This document shows, in pieces, positions 1 through 10,735 of a DNA stretch of 64,000 bases. The notes beneath the pieces are model-generated. The model made no database searches, had not been told where the DNA came from, and worked only from the letters and a program-made list of their open reading frames with translations. How positions within the stretch are numbered: the first letter of the stretch is position 1; the number at the start of each line of letters is the position of its first letter. Made by a program: the position numbers and the translations under genes. The stretch is from Seminavis robusta (lineage: Eukaryota > Bacillariophyta > Bacillariophyceae > Naviculales > Naviculaceae): positions 62,001 through 126,000 of the forward strand of contig CAICTM010000064.1 in assembly GCA_903772945.1 (NCBI GenBank), in the 5' to 3' direction.

Positions 1-1
1 C

Positions 2-193
2 GCTGCTGCTCTGGCTGTCTACATGTCTCTGATGGGCATGGACTATAGCAATGGTGATACCCTGGTTCAAGTGTGGACGGCTCTGATTGTGTTGCAGTTG
101 TTTCGTGGCATTACGGCGTCTTGGAAGATTGCCCAAAAGGCAGGGCCCATTGACATTTTGACTGCAGGTACTTCCAGCACAGAGAGCAGATAG
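2..193 (+). CDS. C-terminus of a probable MATE-family multidrug/toxin efflux transporter (partial)
   Basis: Open reading frame entering from the left edge and ending at TAG (191-193). About 63 residues are visible. They hold a short membrane-like stretch (AALAVYMSLMGMD), then VQVWTALIVLQLFRGITASW and a polar tail. The arrangement of a Trp-containing amphipathic stretch (VW..LIVLQLFRG) followed by a short polar tail resembles the end of MATE-family (MatE) antiporters, including plant and algal plastid members. Only the last helix is present, so the family call is tentative. No splice site is needed in this stretch. The 5' part lies outside the window. Confidence 0.45.
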   Translation, partial: AAALAVYMSLMGMDYSNGDTLVQVWTALIVLQLFRGITASWKIAQKAGPIDILTAGTSSTESR

Positions 194-480
194 TATCGAA
201 AGGAAATGCACTAATCAAATGATGTATATAGCTACTATAAGTCATGCACCTTAGAGTTTATGCGAAAAGGTTTGGTTATTGGTGAAGTGCTGACATGGCT
301 AGCTAGTACTATCCAGCCAAAAGCAGCCATTGTTGGGTCCAAGAAGGATTTCATCAATCCCCAAATTTGCTTCTGTCCAAATCCCACACATCAAGAGACA
401 GTAACCACAATCTAGCTAGGCTCGCCAGCTGGCCTTCTGGGGGATACGTGTGTTGTTTGGACAGTATCTATCCATCTTTT

Positions 481-1171
481 TTATACATGAACGGCAGAAG
501 CAGCCACCATTGCTTGCTTGCGAGCCCGTTTCTTGCCACCACCATCATCGGGCTGTTGTTGTGCTACAACGGGAGCGGGCAATTCTGGCAACTCTTCGTC
601 TCCCTGTTGCTGATGTTTCATTTGCTCGGCCCGAAACTGCCACATTTGTCGTTCGGCCGTGCTAGTTGCCGCCCATTGCTGCCCTACGAGCGCCATAATC
701 TCCCGTGATGGCATATCGTCGTCGCCATGAGACTTGCGAATGTTGTCATAGTTCTCTGAACAGAAGAAAGAAAGAAGTGATGGTTCAATCAATCGAATGG
801 ATACAGATATCATTATTCCTTTCGTAAAAAGCTCCACAACGCCAATCCAACCTCACACAATTATTGGTCTTACATACCATGAACAAAGAGGGTATAAGCC
901 GTTGGAGCTCTCCTCTTTTCACGCTTTCGTTTCTTCTTGCCACGGCCTGAGGGGCAGGATGGAATGGAACATGTGAGGCAATCAAACCAAATCATTCCGT
1001 ACTATACCCATCCCACCAGATAGACAGCCTAATTGATAGCTAGTGTTTTCTAGTACCTTCTTGACTGTTGGCTTCAATGATCAAAGCCGTGGCTCTGAGG
1101 CTCTTGGCTCGTTCCTCCGCCTGCTTGGCTTCACAACGTAGAAACGCGATGAACGCTTGTGCCGATTCCAT
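481..1171 (-). CDS. HMG-box protein, 3 exons, 152 aa
   Basis: Exons on the minus strand are 1171-1057, 946-878 and 755-481, with GT..AG introns of 110 and 122 nt and phases that join cleanly. The N-terminus (MESAQAFIAFLRCEAKQAEE) is followed by a basic run (GRGKKKRKREKRR). An HMG-box then spans about residues 50-110: it starts APTAYTLFVHENYDNIRK, and the middle and last helices contain REIMALVGQQWAATSTAERQ and WQFRAEQMK. HMG-box proteins bind and bend DNA without strong sequence specificity and act in chromatin and transcription. The C-terminal tail is Pro/Gln-rich and ends basic (KKRARKQ). The gene is divergent from the LAS1 homologue, with ~300 bp between start codons. Confidence 0.85.
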
Positions 1172-1472
1172 TGTGAGTTATAGTTGATCTGTTGCTTGGA
1201 ATACTCAAATAGGACGTCTTCACTACAACTATTCCAAGCTTCCTTCCTATGGCAGCAACAACGGCTTTCCTTTATTCGTTTGTTGGTTGCTGCCGATTTG
1301 CCAATAAATAGCCTTAACCCTAGGCTATATCTTCTCTGGGACATGTATTACCCCAACCCCACGCCATCCAAGCCCCACCAACCACCAACCAACCAAACTT
1401 CGCCCCACACAACTTCGACAATGAGCCAAAAGAACGGATGTTTTGTTGACGATTTCTGTTCCAAACCAAACC

Positions 1473-3569
1473 ATGTCTAGTACTAGTAGTAGCCCCGAGA
1501 AGAAGCATGGCTCCAAGAAACACGCAAGGCTGGATCCGTCGACTCCTTGGTTGATTTCCGATTCGTTGAGCGAGCATCATGTGTCTCGGAACAAACGGCT
1601 CAAAGCCATGGTCAAGGAGACGCCTTGGGCTGACCAGTGGGAATTCGAGTCGGTAGGACGTTCCCTCATTCATGCCGCTCGAATCTTACCCCAACGACGA
1701 GACGACAACAACCTATCTTCCTTGCAGCAAGCACTCCGTCGCGTATCGGTCTGGAAACTGCGAGGCACCAATCGACTCCCTCATGCCGTCGAATCGTCTT
1801 ATCAACTCGCGCAATGTCTGTGGAATGATTACTATTACTGCAGTAAAGAACGCCGTGGAGCAGAAGAATTGCGACTGGCTTACGGTTGTTCGATCTTGCG
1901 GTCCATCAATGGTCTCGCCGATAAGATGCAACAAACGCGCTATCATGCCGGCAGTGTAGCCATGCTGTGTGCCGAATTGGGCGTGCCGTCGTGGTTGGTG
2001 GATATTCGACACGATTCCACACACAATCAAATACCCACCTTGAGTGTGCTGCGACTCTCCGCGATAACCCTGCTGGAATACTATCATCAAGAATTTTGGG
2101 TGCCACGAATGTCACACGACGAGACGGCCCATCTCATGGAACTCTTGCAAGACTATCAACAGAGTCAACAACAACAACAAGTCACGCTCCTGATCGAGGA
2201 GGCACCACCATCCACCACTCCCACGGCATCATCACCACCCAACAAGAATACAGTGGCAAGTTCTGCCAAAACTAGTAGAAAAAGCCCGGATGACAGTTCC
2301 TCAACGGATAGTGATGATGATGACGAAAGCGAGGAAGAAGTCTATGTGGATGGATTGAACCCTTCCTCCACTTCTTCGTTCTGGCGCCCTCCTGCGGCAC
2401 AATTGGGAACCAATGTCAATCGCTTTGCCGCACTTGTAAAGAACGACAAAGACAAGGCCAATAAAAAGAAGCCAACGAAACCACCCAAAACGATTGCTGC
2501 GCCTCCAGCAAAAAAAAAGATCAAGACAACAGGTCCATCGGCACATCACATGGCCATGAAATTTGTCAAGGCGGCCCGGAGCCACTGGGAGTTGGCGCAA
2601 CACACGGCACTCTTATTTTTAGTGTGGGGTGACAAAGGCGCTGCTGCGGCATTGATTCCAACAGACAACAGCAACGTGTCATCACCACAGACCGAGGAGG
2701 GCATTCAGACCATGCGAAAACAGTATACCCCATTGTTGAGTGTACTGGGGAAACAGTGGCCTGGATTCCTGCCAGCTCTCATGACACACTTGGTCGATCA
2801 CATCTTGTTACTGAATCAGGAATCGTCGTCCACAAATAGTACTGGTGGAACAGACGACTCATCCGCTCCGGCCATGATGGAATCATCACGACAATCTACT
2901 AGTACGGAACGCAAACTGTTCTTTTTAGAGTCCTGGGTGAGATACTTGGTCTCGCGCGAGTTTGTTTCCAAGGTTCATGCCGTGCCGAAATCGTCGAGAT
3001 CTACGAAAGCACCCTGGGCGGTCCTGCAAAAGATGTGGTGTCCTTTGAACAGCTTGTGCGACCGGCTCGTCGTGGCATCATCCGCTGAAGGATCAGCATT
3101 GCCGACAATCCAACGACTAGCCGAGTACTTGGAACTTGTTTTGGGTAGCAACCGGGTTGCAAATTTTGGTGTAGAGTACCCCCAAGAAGGCAAGGAGCCA
3201 CAAAAAGATTGTGACGTCAAAGTGGGGGGCGAAACTAGCCAAACGTCAGTGGAAGCTTTGAAAGACACGGTTGAAACGCAGAAGGAAAGTGCTGTCAAAC
3301 CACCAGTTTCCAAAGAAGCAAAAAAAAATGCAAACCTTTCATTAGACGAGTTGGAAGCTATGCTGTTCAACGCCGACAGCAACAAAGGGGAGGAAGGGTC
3401 GCATCCAGTCTCGAACGCCGCATCAGGGCTGCCAACTGAGAGCAGCAAGGTCGACGCTGAAAGCCAGAAGAAAGTCACTCTGCCGCAAACCAAACAACGG
3501 ACTGCTTGGGTGCGTTGTGCTGTGTGGGAGCCATGTGCCATCGGAACTCTTCCAGGACACCTGAACTAG
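1473..3569 (+). CDS. LAS1: LAS1-like ribosome-biogenesis nuclease (HEPN), 698 aa
   Basis: Start is placed at the ATG at 1473 (MSSTSSSPEKKHG); the frame is open 10 codons further up but without an ATG. Residues ~100-210 match the Las1 HEPN domain: AVESSYQLAQCLW, LRLAYGCSILRSINGLADKM, then ELGVPSWLVDIRHDSTHNQ. The catalytic HEPN RxxxxH motif is R179-H184. The last residues (AWVRCAVWEPCAIGTLPG) match the conserved Las1 C-terminal W.PC.IG.LPG motif. In yeast and animals Las1 cleaves ITS2 of pre-rRNA in complex with the kinase Grc3/NOL9. The middle (~residues 230-370) and the stretch before the C-terminus are low complexity (Gln runs, Asp/Glu-rich, Lys-rich), which explains the length. No introns are apparent. 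Confidence 0.85.
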   Translation: MSSTSSSPEKKHGSKKHARLDPSTPWLISDSLSEHHVSRNKRLKAMVKETPWADQWEFESVGRSLIHAARILPQRRDDNNLSSLQQALRRVSVWKLRGTNRLPHAVESSYQLAQCLWNDYYYCSKERRGAEELRLAYGCSILRSINGLADKMQQTRYHAGSVAMLCAELGVPSWLVDIRHDSTHNQIPTLSVLRLSAITLLEYYHQEFWVPRMSHDETAHLMELLQDYQQSQQQQQVTLLIEEAPPSTTPTASSPPNKNTVASSAKTSRKSPDDSSSTDSDDDDESEEEVYVDGLNPSSTSSFWRPPAAQLGTNVNRFAALVKNDKDKANKKKPTKPPKTIAAPPAKKKIKTTGPSAHHMAMKFVKAARSHWELAQHTALLFLVWGDKGAAAALIPTDNSNVSSPQTEEGIQTMRKQYTPLLSVLGKQWPGFLPALMTHLVDHILLLNQESSSTNSTGGTDDSSAPAMMESSRQSTSTERKLFFLESWVRYLVSREFVSKVHAVPKSSRSTKAPWAVLQKMWCPLNSLCDRLVVASSAEGSALPTIQRLAEYLELVLGSNRVANFGVEYPQEGKEPQKDCDVKVGGETSQTSVEALKDTVETQKESAVKPPVSKEAKKNANLSLDELEAMLFNADSNKGEEGSHPVSNAASGLPTESSKVDAESQKKVTLPQTKQRTAWVRCAVWEPCAIGTLPGHLN

Positions 3570-3924
3570 CTAGTCTTAACAACCTAACACTGCTCTCAAG
3601 CCCACCCAACTCTATCTTTAAGTACATACATGCTACGGCTGTAGAGTGTCTGGAACTATGACGACGGAGCGTTCGCACTCCGCTCACAAGCCCTCTTTCT
3701 TGCCCGCAACCCGCAGTAATATTGTCAATGGTGAACTGTAAAACGTACTCGCGGTCGGACTTAGATCTATAGTCAGGGGCATTCGGGTCATCACTGTGAG
3801 AAAGCTGTAACTCGGTTTGCGCAGCTTTTTGTTGCATGCATCCCTGCAGCCAACAACGCACCCAAGCACTTTTCCTATCCTTCCCAAAACTTTCAACTGG
3901 GGATGGCACTAATACGTCCACGAA
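3570..3924. other. Intergenic stretch with an antisense open frame
   Basis: Between the LAS1 stop and the ATPase gene I see no plus-strand gene. The stop is followed directly by a TAGCTAG motif. A minus-strand frame is open across 3945-3475 and overlaps the LAS1 3' end; it has no ATG at its upstream end and no recognised domain. See the findings. Confidence 0.4.
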
Positions 3925-6900
3925 ATGAAGTTCTTGAGGAGGCAAGGTGAATCTGGCAGGGGTCTTAGCGGTGATGGCAATAGTGGCGTGACTGCTGAGT
4001 TCGCCCGGGACCCTTCTTCGGCAACAAACCGAAGATCCTTGACGGTCACTGAGCGATCATCAACTCGATCTTTGTTAAACATGGATTCGAAGTCACCGGC
4101 TCTGTCGGCAGAAAGTCCTTCATCGCAACGAATGAAAGTGTGAACCTTGCCGTTGATAATTCGATTGTCCAAGCTGCTCCGTTGAAGAATGCTAGGGCAA
4201 TCGATCGGGAGACAAAATATCATGCCTTTGTGTCCAGTAAACTTCGCTTTGACCGGTTGGGGTTGGTCGGAAGAGAAGAAGAGCAGAAATTGCTTTTTGG
4301 CGCTCTTGACCGAGTCTATAAGGGATCCAGGCAGCTAGTCCTGATCAACGGTGACAGTGGAACTGGAAAGACAGCTTTGGCAGCATCCCTCAAAAAAAGG
4401 ATAAATCCCAGGACAAATGGTGCATTTGTTTCAGGAAAATTCAATCCAGAAGACCAGACAGGAGTTCCTTACCGGGCCATTGCCGATGCTTGCTCACAAA
4501 TTCTCAAAGTTATAAATCAAGGGAGCACCGGTGCAGATAAGGGCAGGAAGCGCTTCTCCAAAGTGCAACGACAGATCAAGGACAAGCTGGGGGCTACAAC
4601 TGAGATCAAGACATTAAGAGAGCTCATTCCTGAACTGTACCACATCCTCTATGACAGAACCTCGGAGACGGAGGTATCCAGCGTTGCATCAAGTATCAGT
4701 TCGGGTTCCGACCCAGATCCCCACAACAATTATCTTCTGGGAAATGATCAACAGAAGGCCCGGTTTATATATGCCTTTCGGACCTTATTCCAAATTGTCA
4801 ATGCTGCAATCCACCCCCTTTGTGTGGTGCTCGATGATATGCATTGGGCAGACTCGGCATCGGTCCAATTGCTTGAATCATTGATCAACGATCTCGACAA
4901 TTCCAATATGCTTTTGATATGCATCTACCGATCCAATGAACTTGAAGACACACACTTGTTCGCAAAACTGATACGGGAAGTGGAGAACCAGAAGCAGAGC
5001 CTCGGGCGGCTTGAGATCACCTGCCTCACCACGACAAACTTGAGTGTAGCCTTCATCAATGAGCTGCTCTTGGAAGTTCTCAACTTTGATGAAACTGAAT
5101 CGAACCCCACCCAGCCTCTGGCGGAATTATGTCACAGACGTACCTTGGGGAATCCATTGTATGTTGTTAGCTTCTTCCGGCGACTCCTTGATGAAAAGCT
5201 GCTCAAATATGACCTCGGCAAAGACCAATGGATTTGGGACATTGACCAAACTCCCTCACAGACTCTCACAGACCTCTGCCATGACAAATGTGGTAGAACT
5301 CGTGAGCTATGAAATGGCAAAGCTCCCTTCAATCTTCCAACGACGGCTATGCATAGCGGCTTGCTTAGGGAACTCTTTCCAAGAGCAAATTCTCCATACT
5401 GTGTTGGAAGAAATGGACGAAAAAGAAGACATGACAGCTGATGAGACAGCAACTAATGATGCTGGAGATGGCCAGCAGCTGTCTGTAGAAAACTGGCTGT
5501 CCTTTTCGGAATCATGTGGCTTCTTGGAAAAACAGACCCCAACTCCTGGGTCCAAAACATTGTCTTATCAATGGATTCATGACTCTGTCAGAGAAGGGGC
5601 CTTGTCCCTGGTTCCACAAGAAGAATTGAGTCAGCTGAAAGGACAACTTGGACGACAACTTTACAGGAGTCTTACTGGAGACCAATTGGAATCTGTTACT
5701 TTCGTTATGGCAAACCTGCTTCATGATTCCCCCAACAGCAGTGATGAGTCTGAGCGAATTCTGTTGGCAAGGATTAATTTGGAGGCAGCTCAGAAAGCCA
5801 AACATGTAGCTGCATTCACAACAGCTGCCCAGTATGCAGCCAGAGGGGTTGATCTTCTTCCAGAAGACAGGTGGGAGACAAACAAGGACCTGACATTAGA
5901 TCTGTTCACAGTGGCCGCTATAACCGAAGATATGGCGGGCCTCCCAGAATCTGTCAATGCTCGATATGTAGAGGTTAAAGCAAGGGTTGATATTCCCTTA
6001 GCTGCCAAGTTGGAAATATATGCTTCCCAAATCAACTCATTGTGTAATAAAGCTGATCAACAGGATGTCGGAATTGCCTTGACCTTGTCCATCCTGGAAC
6101 AACAAGGGATCAAGTTTCCCAAGACTACGGCTGGAAGAATTCTTTCCACCATTACAAATTTACGCAAGGTCAAGAAGAAGTGCAGTGAACTCACTGTGGC
6201 TGATTTGGCAGAGCTTCCTGAAATGGATCCCGAGGATGTTGGCAAAATGAAGTTGTTGAACCAGCTGACCACATTTTGCTATGGTTCACCTAGGTATGGC
6301 ATGATCATGCCACTTTCTATTCTTGCTATGGCCAGGCTCACATTCAAGCGTGGGGTGTCAATGTTCGCTCCACCAAACTTGGCAGGACTTGGACTGATCT
6401 TCCTGGGCGTGATGCATGATTATCAGCTGGGTGGGAAAATGGGGATTCTTGCTATGAACTTGCTGGAGCAAAGAAAATATGGTACCACTGCATCCTTCAC
6501 AATCTTTTCGGTGTACATATTTTTGAGGAGCTGGCTTGATCCTCTTAGCTCTTGCCAACCTTACTACATGAAGGGTTACGAATGTGGGCTACTCTTTGGC
6601 GATACAGAGTTCTCTTCATGGAACATTTGGTCGTATATTGTTAGTGGCTTTCAGACGGGGCGGCCTCTGAACCTTCTTGAAAGTGACTGTCGGATTTATT
6701 CTGCTCAAGTACGTTCACAAATAGCTGGGCAAATCAGACCTTACTGGTTGGTCTTTGTTCGGCTGATAGGCAATGAAGAACAAACAGATCCACTGTTGGG
6801 TGGCACAGAAGCAACGTTGAGTCTGACGGACCTTGTTGAGCAAGACAAAGGTAGTACAAAGAACCTTGACATTGCTGTATCAGCGCTGCAGAGCAGGCTT

Positions 6901-7446
6901 TATGCAATCTTTGGAGACCATGAAGCAGGGGCAAAGCTTGCTTTAGAAAGAGGGGATGGATTCCAAAAGAAGAACCTAGGGCTACACGCGGTCATGCCGG
7001 AAACGTTTGCCCGAGGGGTTTCACTTTATGCCATGGCTATCCAGACAAAGAATGCAACGTATACACGGCAGGCAAAAAAGGTGCATGCAACAATCAAGAA
7101 ATGGAGGAAGGCAGGAAACCCAAATGTTATTGGCTATGAAAAAATCTTGGATGCCGAAGATGCTGTTCTGAGTGGAAAGTTTGAAACAGCGGAATCGCTC
7201 TACCACTCTGCCAAAGCAATTTCATCCCGAAGTGGACTTGTCCAAGATGCAGCTCTAGCTGCGGAGCGGTGTGGTGAGATGCTACTTCGCCGAGAGTCAC
7301 CTTCAGATGCTGCACCATTGCTGGAGGAAGCAGTAAAGCTTTACCTTGCTTGGGGGGCACATGCAAAGGTTGCGCAACTCCTGCGAAAACATTCCCGAAT
7401 TCTGAGTGGGCACAAAGTGCAAAGTGCTTTGATTTGCAAGGGATAA
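3925..7446 (+). CDS. Large AAA_16/STAND-type P-loop ATPase with C-terminal helical repeats; apparent single-base frameshift
   Basis: The core frame runs ~4053-5312 and continues from ~5290 to 7446 in the +1 frame. Walker A is INGDSGTGKTAL and Walker B is LCVVLDDMHWADSAS, within a VGREEE...L module typical of AAA_16 domains. The C-terminal ~700 residues look like the TPR-like helical region that follows such ATPases in large signalling proteins (WIHDSVREGALSLV, ARGVDLLPEDRWE). The two frames meet near 5285-5310: DIDQTPSQTLTDLCHD in the first, NVVELVSYEMAKLP in the second. This means one extra base, an assembly error or a decaying gene. The N-terminus is unclear. The core frame has no ATG upstream of the ATPase. 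An ATG at 3925 opens a Ser/Arg-rich frame that could join via a 56-nt GT..AG intron at 4140-4195. Partners and substrate are unknown. Confidence 0.7.
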
Positions 7447-7765
7447 GAGTAGCTAGCTGGACTATCGGCATGCTGCCTGTGTGCTGTTTTCCTTCAACTT
7501 GCTACTAGCTGGCTTGCTCTCCGCCCTTTCCCTGTTGTTTGCTGTGTGCCCCGTGCGGTCTGCCTCATGCCCGCCCACATCTTGCTAACTTGGTCTGTCT
7601 ATAAAAGCAAAACTGAATAGCTCTATGTTTATCTTTTATATTGGCTCTATTCTGTTCAATTGTAGCATTCTTTCCATCAATACATTCTGCAATACCTCAA
7701 TGGTTCTTCAGTTATATACAAATCGCAATATTTCACAGGCGCTGATGTTGCTTGGCTGCGCCAAA
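7447..7765. other. Intergenic region between convergent genes
   Basis: Holds the 3' flanks of the ATPase gene (plus) and the SGNH gene (minus). A TAGCTAGC motif sits just after the ATPase stop. I see no gene, RNA or repeat. Confidence 0.4.
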
Positions 7766-9575
7766 TCAAGCACGGATGCCAAAGCCTCCCGCAAAGTGCT
7801 GTTCTTGGTGCGAAGGTTTGTTCATTACAAAGTTGCTGGGCTCCGAAACAGACTCGTTCGAGATTTGATCAGCAAGGCTGTTGCCCACAAAGGCTCCCCA
7901 TTTTGCATAGCATCTTGCATTTGGGTGGATTCCATCCGCGGCAATTAGACTTACTGGTTCCTCGCCCTCTTCTTTCTGGTACCAGCTGTTCACATCCTTG
8001 ACGGTCAAGTCCACATGCATAACTCCAGGGCATTGGTCTGCTACCGTCATCTTTTGGGCATCCCAAACGCCCATGAACGAGTCCAAAAAGACACTCAAAG
8101 GGAACACGTTGAGGATGCTTTTTTGGTCCATTCGATAGGTCGGGAGTGCCGGGAAGACCACTCTTGTCTTGGGGGAGATGGTTTGGATTTGTTTGGCCAA
8201 GTCCATCAAGTTGGATCGAAATCCCTTGACAGAAGCGGAACCATCCAAGAGATGCTTCAGATCATTGGATCCTGTCAAAACAACTACCAAGTCTGGTGCC
8301 TTGTCTTGGTCCACTTCGTCTTGGACGACCTCGAGCAAGTGCTCGGCAATGTCTAAGGTGGAACCTCCGTCGACTCCTGCGCTCCTCCACGCAACGGGCT
8401 TTTGGAGTCGCTGCGACAATGTCTTTGCCAGGATTTTGGGAAAGACGGGGCCAGGTGAGGCAGAAGTGAGAATATCGTCAGGGGTATCGGCCAAATGTTC
8501 TTCCTTGTGAAGGGGAATGTCATAGACCTTTTCACCGTCGAAGACTGAAAAATCATGGAAAGAAAGCAAAACGGTGAGATTTTTGCCTCCGTAACGCAGA
8601 CCTCTGTATGCATACTGGCTTCCGACTACCGTAGTACTCACCCTCACAAGTTCCAATCCCCACACACATGCTGTCGCCGAGCACCATAACACGGGGGTGG
8701 TCTCCTGAAAACATTGGTTCTTGCTGTTGTGCGCTTACGCTTGGCCGTTCGATATTGCCTGCAAGGGTCTCCATGCTGGGCAACTTGCGAAAAAAGTCAT
8801 AGACATGTGTCAAACCAAACATGACAGCCAAGTGCATAATGTGCTCAAACCGGAGGAAGAAGGATGCCAAGCCCATAGATGGCGCGGCAACCGCTGCAAG
8901 CGGAATGAGTGCAACGGCCAAAACCTGAGTGGTGATGTGGTACCATTGCTTCTTCATGGCGCAAGAAAGTTCGGTATCTTCTGTATTACAGACCATGGCT
9001 TGGATCTCCTCATCAGTCATGACAGTCTGGGCTTTCAATGCCGCCACCCCATTCGTCATTGGTGCAGCAGCAGCAAAGTCCATGGGTATAGTGTCTTTGG
9101 TGGCGTCTTCGTCGCCCACCGTCAACCCAGGTGGGACAATCAAGCCACCGTTGGGATTGGTCTGATATTGCCTCATGACCAAGGCCCCCTGGACGGCAGC
9201 AATAGCAAACAATCCCGCAAAAGACGCCTCTCCCGCAGTCTGGATCATACGAGCTGTGGAGAGGGTCTCTGTCGGCTGAAAAAACAGAGTTTGCGATAGC
9301 TGTTGCAAAACGGGGGGCAGCGAGTCTTGCAATGATACGGGATCCAGAACTGACGCCAAGTCAAAGTATAGATGACTTTGCTGGGAGCGAATTGGATTGT
9401 TCGCAGTGAACCGGGTAGGGCTCGCCAATGACGAAGCTGTCTGTACAACTCTGTCATTTGCCACTACATGGCCTCGACGCGATGGTGGTTTGGTCGCGAG
9501 AAAGGCATTGGTTGCATTTCTCGATGCGAGTTCGAGAACGAGGAAAAGGAGTAGTTTGGATGATTGCTTTTTCAT
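7766..9575 (-). CDS. Plastid-type SGNH/GDSL hydrolase with membrane segments, 570 aa, 2 exons
   Basis: Exons are 9575-8642 and 8544-7766; the 97-nt intron has GTGAGT and TTTCAG ends. The N-terminus is a signal peptide (MKKQSSKLLLFLVLELASRN) followed by TNAFLATKPPSRR, which resembles a bipartite plastid presequence. Two hydrophobic stretches lie near residues 120-140 and 210-260. The C-terminal half has the SGNH blocks: GDSM (nucleophile S302), TGSND (N405) and ADGIHPN (D515, H518). It also has the spacing of small esterase/lipase SGNH proteins (WRSAGVDGGSTLDI). Expected activity is hydrolysis of an ester on a lipid or glycan at a plastid membrane. The substrate cannot be told from sequence. 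Confidence 0.85.
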
Positions 9576-10735
9576 CTTGTATTGAATGATTGTTTTTTGT
9601 GTTTTTGGTTTTATGAGCCCATCCCGGTCATCATCGGATGATGGTTGCTTGGTGAGGTCATGGGCTGTTTGGAGATTGATGGTGTCAAGAGACTACGTTT
9701 GCATGCGGCTCAGGCACCACTTCCAATGAAGCGAGACTGGGTAACAAGAATGATGGAAGAGGCGAAGGGATCGTGGGCGAATAATCACATCAATCGCAAT
9801 GACACCAGTTAGGCCATCATCTCTTGCGTGCACATCGGCGGTTGTGCCCACGCAATTGGCAGTGACACCACTTGATGGTTGGTCTCGATTCTTGTTGTCA
9901 GTACATGTGCATGCAAAACGGTACCAGTCAATACATACGCATAACGGTACCAGGACGGTGAAGGGAAGAAAAAATTAAGGAAAAAGGCTCTGGATTGGGT
10001 TACGTCAGAGGTCATTGGTCATTTTGCAGCCAGAACAACAGTTGATTAGGAAAAACATGAAGGAGGTCAGAAACTTTCCTTCAAATGCTTCAAGTTGCTC
10101 CGAATATTCGCCAGGACACGAACTTGACACCTTGAGTGCAACTCATGCGTCATGTCCCTCCCATCGCAAGACTCGACCCTGATGTCAAGAACAACTTGCA
10201 ACACAGGACATTGCTTGTTGGTCTGCCTGGACCGATTGTTCTGCATGGATGCCGATAGTTGGCTCTGCCGTATGCCGTGTATCTGTACAGCTATCTGTGC
10301 CAGAGCCTCTTCTTTCATGGCGATAACCACTGCTCCAGCCTGCTTTCAGCGGCGGCGCCCAGGCCGCTTTTGACGCCGTCGTTCGGCATGCTAGCCATGG
10401 AAGCCAATCATAGTCTTCAGTGCCTGATGTAGCTTCTAGAAGACTTCCCTGGTGCCCAGAGTTCAGTCGGCCCGTCCAGGGAGCTCCTGCAGGCCCAGCC
10501 CAACCCATCCCAGACAACTTTAGCGGCTCTCATCATGAAGATACTTCATCATACAAGTATTGCTTTCTACAAAACCTAACATGCTGTCCAATGGCAGTAT
10601 TAATAAAATAGGAAACAGAATGCCTCTTAAAAATAACAAAAATAGCTATACTGGTCTACAGTTCTATCATCCTTCGACATCTACAATTTCGACTACCAAA
10701 GATTATTTTCAATCCTATCGTCCCGAGCAGTCAAT
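9576..10735. other. Intergenic, 1.16 kb, upstream of the SGNH gene
   Basis: Contains the presumed promoter of the minus-strand SGNH gene and the 3' flank of the adenylation-acyltransferase gene. Only short overlapping frames without domains are present. The stretch 10560-10700 is AT-rich. No RNA gene or repeat was recognised. Confidence 0.4.
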
